Assembly: GCA_003313425.1 (NCBI GenBank)
Contig: NHZP01000031.1
Location: 124,001-188,000, forward strand
DNA: 64,000 nucleotides
From: Pseudopyrenochaeta lycopersici
Lineage: Eukaryota; Ascomycota; Dothideomycetes; Pleosporales; Pseudopyrenochaetaceae
Direction of reading: 5' to 3'
The notes beneath the pieces were generated by a model. It was not told the DNA's origin. It worked only from the letters and a program-made list of their open reading frames with translations, and ran no database searches. A program made the position numbers and the translations under genes. Every line of letters starts with the position of its first letter. The first letter of the stretch is position 1. Below are positions 56,413-64,000 of the stretch, one piece after another.

Positions 56413-58164
56413 ATGCAGTCTTGGACTATTCGCTCGTTTCTTCTCTTTTCTTGCTGCACTCTTCCTATCCTTGCGGTTGATTCGCTTGTTGATTTAGGAT
56501 TCTCACAGATCCGTGGTCGTGAGGTCGGAGATGGCACAACTCAATGGCTCGGCGTACGATATGCAGCGCCCCCGGTGGGCGACTTGCGATTCGCCGCGCC
56601 TCAGGATCCGCCAGCTACAGAAGGAGAACAGGATGCTACACGGGTAAGGAATTTTTCTCAGCAAGTACGTATAAGGTCTTACACTGGTGTTAGTCTGGCA
56701 ATATCTGCCTGCCCCAAAACCCTGAGGATTTTACGATGCAACCGAACAAGCGGTTCACCGTTGGCGAGGACTGCTTGTTTTTGAATGTGTTCGCGCCATC
56801 AGCCGCTACAACTGAATCCAACCTTTCTGTGTTGTTTTTCATCCAGGGTGGCGGGTTTGGAAGCAATTCAAACGCAAACTTCAATGGCAGTGACCTGGCA
56901 AGGGAGGGAGATATGATAGTGGTAAGCATCAACTATCGTGTTGGTGCCTTTGGCTTCCTTCAGAGCCAGGAAGTGGTAGATGGAGGAAGTTTGAACAATG
57001 GCATTAAAGATATGGTCAAGGGGCTTGAGTGGGTTAAAAATAATATTCGATCGGTAGGCCACTCACATAAAATTGGGCGGCTGAGCTGACAACGGACAGT
57101 TTGGTGGTAACCCAGGACAAGTCGTCATCGACGGTTCGTCCTCAGGTGCATCTGGAGTTATGATTCTCCTTTCCGCTCCGACAATGCAAGAAGCTGGTCT
57201 TTTTGTAGGCGCCATTTCGGAATCCACCACAGAACCAACGCTCCGGAAGCTTGAACAAGGCCAAGAACAATACAGCTGTCTTCTTCAGGAATCCGGCTGT
57301 AGCAACACAACAGACACACTTGCCTGCCTCCGCTCCAAGGAATTCAGCAAGATACAAACAGGAAAGTGTTTTTACAATCCACACCTTGATAGTGAGCTCA
57401 TCCCAATCACCACATTCGAAGCCTTTGAGCAAGGAAAATACATGAAAATTCCCACTATTATCGGTAGCTGCGCGGACGAAGGTACCCAGAGTGGCACACA
57501 AAAAATTGACACACTGAATGATGCCAACGCGTTCTTCCGCAACCAGCTACCCTCGCTATCCAACTCATCGCTCAGCTTCCTTGAGACAACTTATCTCAGC
57601 CAACCACAGCCCGTATTCCCAGATAGCGGACGTTTGTGGCGCCAGACGAGTAGGGCCCATGCCGATTATCGCCTGAACTGTGTATCAAGCTTCTACCAGG
57701 ATGTTCAAGCCCGTGACGGAGTTCCCACCTTTAACTATCGGTACGGAGTCATTGACGAGGAACAAGAACGTCTCGGATTTGGTGCCTTCCACACTGTCGA
57801 ATTGCCTGCCATTTGGGGCCCTAACAACACTGATGGAGCCCCACCAAAGTCCTACCTTCCCAATACCAATGCAACGATCAAAAATGCAGATATCGTGCCT
57901 ATCATCCGCGGCTACATCACGAGTTTTGTCAGGAACCTAGATCCTAATACGGAAAGGTTGGCCGGAACGGCTGAGTGGAGGGTGTGGGGCACCGCGAAGG
58001 AGAGACTCCATTTCATCACTAATGGAACCGCCATGGAGAACATGCCAGAGGCACAGATTTCTAATTGTGCTGTACTTGAGCCTATGATGAGGGCGCTAGA
58101 GCAGCCACCACCACCAGGTGCAGTTACTGAGTTGAACCTGCCAGTGGGAGGAACGTCAAAATAG
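56413..58164 (+). CDS. Secreted type-B carboxylesterase / lipase
   Basis: Exons 56413-56643, 56694-57053 and 57100-58164 (introns 50 and 46 bp, phase 0) give 551 residues. A signal peptide opens the protein (SFLLFSCCTLPILAVDS). Family markers in order: RYAAPPVGDLRFAAPQ, EDCLFLNVFAPS, the oxyanion-hole loop IQGGGFGS, VSINYRVGAFGFL, and the nucleophile elbow FGGNPGQVVIDGSSSGASG. The elbow matches the type-B pattern, with GSSSG in place of the common GESAG. The acid is likely in SCADEGTQ and the histidine in GAFHTVELPAIWG. The enzyme would hydrolyse ester bonds of extracellular lipids, pigments or xenobiotics. Several N-glycosylation sequons (such as NGSD, NSSL and NNTD) suit secretion. Substrate is unknown. 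Confidence 0.92.
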
Positions 58165-59497
58165 TACTATTGTTTGGTATATGGACCATGTTTAGCCCCT
58201 AACACCGAACGGTGGTTGCTAGGTGGCTAAAGCAGAAATACCAATATAGACGAGGCCTTCCTGTGACAACACTGCACAACTCACTACTCTACACACAAGC
58301 TGTCGCGGCCCGGTGAGGCAATGGATTTTGACTTGTAATCCTCCACGAACAGTATCTGACCACGTGCCTGCCTCAAGGCTTTCTGGTGCCTTATATGAGC
58401 CAATTGAAGATATTGAGCAATTCGAGAGGTACGCTGTCGGAGGCTACTACCTGGTTCGGATTAGCGACCAATTCTGCTCGTCTCATTCTCACGTTGTACA
58501 TAAGCTGGGCCATGGGGCGTCTTCGCAGCACGGTTAGCACGTGAGGAGCGTTTGCTAAAGTACGTCGCGATCAAAGTACCCCGTGTTCGGGACTTGAACG
58601 TCGCTTTTAGAGCACCATATTGAAACTTTCTGTTTGAGAAAACTGAGGTCGGCATGCTCTGTGAGATTAAGTGCTCTCATAGCAGGCCATATCGGCTGCC
58701 ACATGGACACCCGAGCACAGAGCCTATCGGGCGGCACACCTGCGGGACTGATGACCGCATCGCCCTCGACGATGACAGCGTAAGTTTTGTATCGGAGCAA
58801 ACATCAGCAAGTATCCACTCATGCGCTATTTGAGTTGCCCATATGGTCTGCTACTGAATGGATCCGCTTAGTCCCACAGGTAGACCCGCTAGACAGCTTC
58901 GAGTTGGAACCAAACGAATGATAAGCCACGATTGGCTCACACGCTTGGTACTAATTATAACCGCCTTAGCCTCAGCCCCAGCCCCAGCCTCAGCCACTCA
59001 AATCCAGAAGCATCGCTAATTGAGGCCGGATCGTTGGTTCGGGCCATTGATTCGCCATTGCACCAAGCCTCCCGGGTCAAAACAAGCCTTCGGAAGTCGC
59101 TATATCCTTTGAACTTAAGCACCACTTCCGCTTTCAAGTTCTGTTCAAGCTTGTTTCGCAGCTTTTCAGCTCAGCCCCTCGCTTATCAAACCTTAAGCGG
59201 TTTAGTCTAGACTATTTGGGGCGCCCTGTCAGCAACGCTGTTCGCAAGAAACATGTCTTAAAGGGCTGATGGCAGTCTTACAAAGGACAATTTTTTAAAA
59301 GAAGCTTCTCCCGTATTCCAGATTCCGGATTTGCGGCGACTTACCCAACCTTCTACCTCCCCTACTAAAAGTTCACACCCAGGCATGACTTTGCGTGCAC
59401 ACTGACCCTGCCAACCTTTACCATCTCGCCACGCGACAGCTGTCGCGTCGTGCTTTTGTGATCATCCTAGACTCCCCTGGCTGGAATCTCATTGAAA
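58165..59497. other. Intergenic; contains a hexanucleotide repeat
   Basis: No supportable gene. A CAGCCC/CAGCCT hexamer repeat of about 4.5 units lies at 58968-58995. Confidence 0.5.
58968..58995. repeat. (CAGCCY)n short tandem repeat
   Basis: Direct reading shows AGCCTCAGCCCCAGCCCCAG continuing into CCTCAGCC. It is a small microsatellite about 0.5 kb before the next start codon. Confidence 0.7.
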
Positions 59498-62050
59498 ATG
59501 GCAGACAGGATGAAATATTACAATGTGGAGGAGTTCAATATGCAGAAGAGACAGCAAAGGGAAGGCTTCAAAGTCCCGCCCCGGGCCAACTTCCTAGCAG
59601 CAGCAAATCACATCCGTAGTGTTTTTGAGGACAAAAAATTAGCATATGGTGTCATGGGAGGCCTCGAAATGCTATGCTTGGGGTACCGCCGTGAGATGCC
59701 TGATGTACATATTGCCTATGACGACAGGGACTTTAATCGGATCAAAGCGAAGCTAGAAGCAGATCAGCGGTATGTTCAGTCTGAAACGTAGGCCAAATTG
59801 AGCTGACAGGTTTAGCGTTCGACTTCCGGATGGAATGAACCCATTATTCCCGGCAAAAATACTTGTTCGAACCGGACCAGCCTACAAGGATGTAGGTTGT
59901 ACTGCAGGGGCCACCATCGAAGTCAACCTTATACCACCTGGTCAGTCTTTCTATCATCTATGAATGATATGTACTCACGTCATGTAGGTTCTCATGGAAC
60001 CCCACCGAACGGTATGCTCAGCAGCAACCTCGTGCTTGTAAGCCTGCGAGAGCCAAAATTGAAGACTTATAAGGGCTTGAACATGCTTCATTTAGTCAAG
60101 TCATTGGTCCATTACTCTAGAGTCCATGATCTGATGTGGGACCCGCGAAAAGATATTGTATTTCTTTGTCGGCATTACGGAGAAGACGTCCAGTCCATTC
60201 GAACCCAGCTTGATCAGAAAGCAGTGCAACAGAACTTCTTAGGGACACCATTCTTTTCCCGGCTACCTGCAGAGGACCAGCGCAGGTGCTATCAAATACT
60301 TCTGGGCAAAGAGCCCCCTCCAGTAATGGCGATAACACCCCCAATGCCTCATGCCAGCCATATGCACTCGCACTCAGCCTCAGAGATACCTAAACCTCGA
60401 ATCAGTTCACACAAATCCTCGCCTACACTCATCACACGGATATCATCAGATTTTTTGAGTCCTGCGCTACCCAAGAAGCCAAAAACTTCTCGACAACCTG
60501 CAAACACTAGTTCCCAACCAGTTGAACTTGCGGCACCATCTCAGCCGCCATCAAATCCACACACCCCAGCGAAAGATTCGCGGTCAAGATATCGTCCTAC
60601 CAGTGCACCTATTAGTCGAAATGGCAGTTCGGAAGGTCTTCAGACAATTGGCACCTCACAGAATAAGTCGATGGACATATCGCAATCTTCTAACCAGCGT
60701 GGAGGGCTAGCTCACAATGCTCGTCATGAGAGTACTCTCGAACCTAGTAATGGAGTCATTCAGGCAAGGACTTCCATGCCAAACCTAGACTCAGGTTTCT
60801 CAAATCCAAAGTCTTTTAACGAATTTGCGCAATCACGTTTCTCAACTGGAGGCAATCCTCAACAACATCAACCACAATTACCAGTCTCGCCGGTCGAGAT
60901 GTCGGCTACACCTGCACCATGGAATACGAAACAGGGCTACCAGAAAACGCACCTAGAATTAGAAGGAAACAATATACCCTCGCAGAGAAGCTGGAACAAC
61001 AGCTCCTTAATCACGAACGACCCGGTGTCGCTAAGAGAAGGGACTGTATTTCAAGGTCCACAGCAGGTCAGGATCGAAAAATCTGGAAGTCCTCTACCAG
61101 CATCCCAAACGGGCAGTCTTCATGTGGTGCGCCCCGAAGGAGAGCCGGCCCTTTCTCAACAATGGGCTCCCAATTCTGAGGAATTGACTCGCAGATTGCA
61201 TCTTGTTGGTGCTGACGGCTTGTACCAAGCGCCACCAAAACCAAACCTGCCTACACAAAACAAACTTGGGAAAGAGCCAAAGCAGTCACCGTTTGTGTTT
61301 GAGCTTGATGCGGCGCCGAAGTCAAACGACATCATCGCGGAGCTATCAGCTGACATCGATGCTGCGCTGCAAATACATGGGCAGAGCCAAGACCAACCTC
61401 AAGAGCTTCCATCTGATCCAGTTTTGCCAAAGGCGAACAATACGCCAGCGCTTGAGGATTCCCCAGTCAGCCCTCCAGATTCTTATTTCACTGCTGCAAC
61501 CAGCCCTCCACAACACCAGGAAACCAGTAGACCTCCGAACTCACGCACCCAGTCTGCCCCTCTCGCATCACTTCCCGCCAGCCTAATGGTGGGCGGTCGC
61601 AATACTCACTACACGCATCAAAGAGTCCCGAGTAACAGTATATCTTCACATATTGTGCCTGTACAAATGCTAGAGACGAAAACAAACGCATCACAGTACT
61701 CGCAGTATTATTCCCCGCCTTCGTCCAATCCCAATAGCAATCGTGCCTCGCCGCAGCTCAATCCCGCCCCAATGTCTGCATATAAGGCTTATCATCCTCT
61801 ATCGATGCCACTATCCCCTCCAGAGATGCAGCAGCTGCCAACCACACCTGCTGAGCGCGATGGTCGCCCAAGTAGCTTTGGAGCGCTAAAAGATGTTGAT
61901 GGTGCTCATCACTACTTTCGGACGCATAAGCGCGATGCTTCACATGATTCGCATGCTTCGACCGCATCGCATGATTCTAGCAAACTAGCACAGGAATATC
62001 AGGCCGAATTACCTACTTATGGTGAGGGCTATGGCCAGGGGGCTAAATGA
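59498..62050 (+). CDS. Conserved fungal protein with nucleotidyltransferase-like N-terminal domain and long disordered tail
   Basis: Exons 59498-59769, 59816-59940 and 59988-62050, with introns of 46 and 47 bp, give 819 residues. The junctions restore ADQRVRLPDGMNPLFP and NLIPPGSHGTPPNG. The N-terminal 260 residues are compact and conserved-looking: FEDKKLAYGVMGGLEMLCLG, REMPDVHIAYD, KILVRTGP and TIEVNLIPPG, then LNMLHLVKSLVHY and DQRRCYQILLG. The GG-x(n)-DVHIAYD and IEVNL strands recall the shape of minimal nucleotidyltransferase folds, but no full catalytic triad is obvious. The remaining 560 residues are Ser/Pro/Gln-rich and disordered, ending in a His/Ser-rich segment (KRDASHDSHASTASHDS). 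Localisation and role are unknown. The start is chosen at the first ATG, after which the conserved block begins quickly. Confidence 0.8.
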
Positions 62051-62838
62051 GGAGAGGAAGAAGGGAGGCATAGGCCTAGCATGGATCATGATGCATACGC
62101 TGAAGCATCCCAGTTGTAAATAGGTCCTGAAATAATAATTCACAAAGTTACCAGTTAAACTTGGCTTCAGTATTTGTGTATGAATCTTTGTATGCTTTTG
62201 CATGAGGCTAAGCGCCCTGGGAACGCTTTGGTGCTGACGCAGCATTTTCAACAAGCATGAAAATATCACACCATAGCTAAGTATGGGGGTACTAACTCTC
62301 ACCTTGAAGATAGAAAACTATGTGGCTCTTTTCCCACTGGCCTGTTTCACGCCATGAAGCTTTATAGCCAGTTGCGAAACGGAATCATGAGCATAGAGAG
62401 ATCGTACTCCAGATTCACTTCGTTTCCCTCAATTTCGGTCTTCGCGCATATACTATTTGATTTATCATTTCCCATTGAAATTTATATACTGACTCTCCAG
62501 TGGAATGCAAAGAAATTGATACAAGAAAGCGAAAATAGTGGTTACAATACCTTTCACAACGTCCCCCACCATGTAGTAGTTCTCATACCTAAGAATGAAC
62601 ACTCCATTCATTCAGACTGATTTGAAAAAGTTGAAAACCACAAAAAAAAATCACGAATAAACAATACACAAGAAGTTAGAAATGTTGAAAATCAAAATTA
62701 AAAGAGCAGCGCAATCCTCACAAAGTCCAGCACCAAAGGTTGCCCATTTCAGGCCACCAGCCTCACCTTCGCCCGAGAATCACCACCGCCGCACGACATC
62801 AAACAAGCAAAAAAACAAGAACCCCCTGGGGCACAACC

Positions 62839-62847
62839 AAAAAAAAA
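62839..62847 (-). terminator. T9 run, Pol III-type terminator
   Basis: On the minus strand, nine consecutive T residues lie about ten bases after the discriminator base of the tRNA-Tyr fragment. That is the expected position and form of an RNA polymerase III terminator. Confidence 0.55.
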
Positions 62848-62856
62848 GCTGGTTAT

Positions 62857-62917
62857 TCTCCTCTCCCAGAATCGAACTAGGGACCTTTCGATAGCAGAAT
62901 AAACTATTACAGTCGAA
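62857..62917 (-). pseudogene. 3' half of an intron-containing tRNA-Tyr (GTA); 5' half absent
   Basis: The minus strand shows an anticodon stem TTCGA/TCGAA around the loop CT-GTA-A...A, interrupted after position 37 by a 14-base insert (TAGTTTATTCTGCT). This is where tRNA-Tyr introns sit. A 5-base variable loop AGGTC and a T arm follow (CCTAG, loop TTCGATT, CTGGG; five pairs, one G-U). The 3' acceptor strand AGAGGAG and discriminator A come last. The B box (AGTTCGATTCT) is intact. The 26 bases before the anticodon stem hold neither the D arm (no GG-containing loop) nor a strand pairing with AGAGGAG, so the 5' half with the A box is missing. It cannot make a normal tRNA. Confidence 0.7.
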
Positions 62918-63557
62918 CGTGATCTAAGCAAAGTCAGCAAACTCCACATGCACATGCCACAGCGTGACAACTTTTGGGGGAGCAAGGACGACGTACAAAC
63001 CAACTACACCAAGAGGAGGCATGCGCTCGTATACGAGGCGCTTGGTACGTGTTTTGTTGATGAATGCATGATGATGTGAAAATACTATGTACCCGAGCAT
63101 TATTGGGAGGTGAGATGCTGTCTTGCTGGGGGATGGGATGGTGGGGCTGAATCTGAGGCTGACATCTTGGGAGCTGAGAATGGTCGGTGAGATGGTATGG
63201 TGTGGAGCTATGCGGGCTCGGCTGGGAAGCGAGGCGTCCAGGAGCGGGCTGAGAGTCGACATTATGCATGCATGATCGGCTAATGAGTTCTTGGAGATGG
63301 GGAATCGACTCCGCAATGGCTTCTAGGCCATGTCAGCACCATGTGAGGTCTCACGGATATGGAAGGAAAGCCTAGTGCGAGAACTTTGCTCGTTTCTTGG
63401 ATATATGACATGGTATCGATATTGGTGTCTATACAGGAGGAGCAGGTGCTTTGTACTGTAGCTTTAATATAATGGTGTACATAAGGAACAAGAAGAGTTG
63501 AACCAGGGGAAGACCAGTCTATCCCTGAATGCTTTATGGCCGCACGCCATGCATGGC

Positions 63558-64000
63558 TCAAAAGTTCATCAGATCTGGCAAACGTTAGCAAGTTCTTCAA
63601 GTCTCTCACATGAGTAGATGGAGAGTTGGACTCACCTCGCCCAAAAAGGGCCCTCTTGGTCCAATCCATCGCCAATAAACATCGGGTCCTGAAGCTTACG
63701 CTTTGCGCAAAATATACACCTCTCCACAGGTACACCGCTAGTAATCCTCCACTCAATCCATATCCGTTGTAATCGAAGATGGCTGCGTTGCCAATGTAGG
63801 CCAGACTGCCGAGATGCTTGTATTCAAACGCCTTGTACACGGCATCATCAAGGTCGCCATAGTCCATGTTGTTGAGCGCCATGCCGGGTGCGGCTTGAGC
63901 AATCTTGTTGAACTTGCGACCTAGGTACTGGCCTTGTTGATTAGCGCGCTGTGCAGTCGCGGGGAGTGAGGTGAGTTTGGAGTCAATTTGGAAAAGGAGC
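63558..64000 (-). CDS. External alternative NADH:ubiquinone oxidoreductase (NDE-type), C-terminal part (partial)
   Basis: The gene enters from the right edge. The exon seen runs from 64000 to 63636, then a 61 bp intron 63635-63575 (GTGAGT...GCCAG, phase 1), then a last exon 63574-63558 coding only the end of LFGRDLMNF. The C-terminal signature of fungal type II NADH dehydrogenases is unmistakable: QQGQYLGRKFNKIAQ, FEYKHLGSLAYIGNAAIFDY, YLWRGVYFAQSVSFRTRCLL and AMDWTKRALFGR. This flavoprotein sits on the mitochondrial inner membrane, oxidises NADH without pumping protons and feeds electrons to ubiquinone. The NAD- and FAD-binding domains lie outside the window. Confidence 0.9.

Larger units (their letters stand above)
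62051..63557. other. Intergenic; contains a broken tRNA
   Basis: Apart from the tRNA-Tyr 3' half at 62857-62917, nothing is recognised in this interval between convergent genes. Confidence 0.5.

Noticed and set aside
1..64000. CRISPR array, bacterial operon or rRNA gene
   Set aside because: The introns and families are those of a fungal nucleus. No regularly spaced repeats or rRNA-like sequence were seen.

Overview
The window looks like nuclear DNA of a filamentous ascomycete (Pezizomycotina, most likely Dothideomycetes/Pleosporales). Short GT-AG introns (mostly 46-80 bp, up to about 250 bp) interrupt most genes. The gene families are typical of such fungi: Zn-cluster and bZIP regulators, a DHA2-type MFS pump, a P450, GH72 glucanosyltransferase, Clr2, URB1 and ESF1. 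I support 24 protein genes, two of them cut by the window edges, plus one broken tRNA. Most models were built by joining reading frames across splice sites whose phases match. Family names rest on recognised motifs; no database was searched.

Region 1 (1-9.1 kb) has an accessory character. It holds the C-terminal end of a probable Zn2Cys6 regulator, a 14-TM MFS drug/toxin efflux pump, a bZIP regulator, a secreted beta-propeller protein and a P450. There is no polyketide synthase, peptide synthetase or terpene synthase here, so it is at most the edge of a metabolite cluster.

Region 2 (9.7-34.1 kb) is housekeeping: a GPI-anchored GH72 wall enzyme, a low-complexity protein with an eIF4E-binding-like N terminus, the ribosome-assembly factor URB1, a CxxC-repeat protein, a gene-free 4.4 kb stretch, then a divergent pair of chromatin genes (SNF2 ATPase with PHD fingers, and a Clr2-like silencing factor), and a mitochondrial-type thioredoxin.

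Region 3 (34.1-43.6 kb) is gene-poor. It has two gaps of about 3.3 kb around a second bZIP gene and a divergent AIG1/FAR-17a-like membrane protein gene.

Region 4 (43.6-54.5 kb) is compact: a histidine-phosphatase-fold protein (Tfc7-like), a tautomerase, a cyclopropane-fatty-acid-synthase-like methyltransferase, RNase H2 subunit C, a multi-spanning membrane protein, ESF1, and a 55-residue three-exon membrane microprotein.

Region 5 (54.5-64 kb) holds a secreted type-B carboxylesterase, a long protein with a conserved N-terminal domain and disordered tail, a 3' half of an intron-bearing tRNA-Tyr that keeps its B box and Pol III terminator but lacks the 5' half, and the C-terminal end of an external alternative NADH dehydrogenase.
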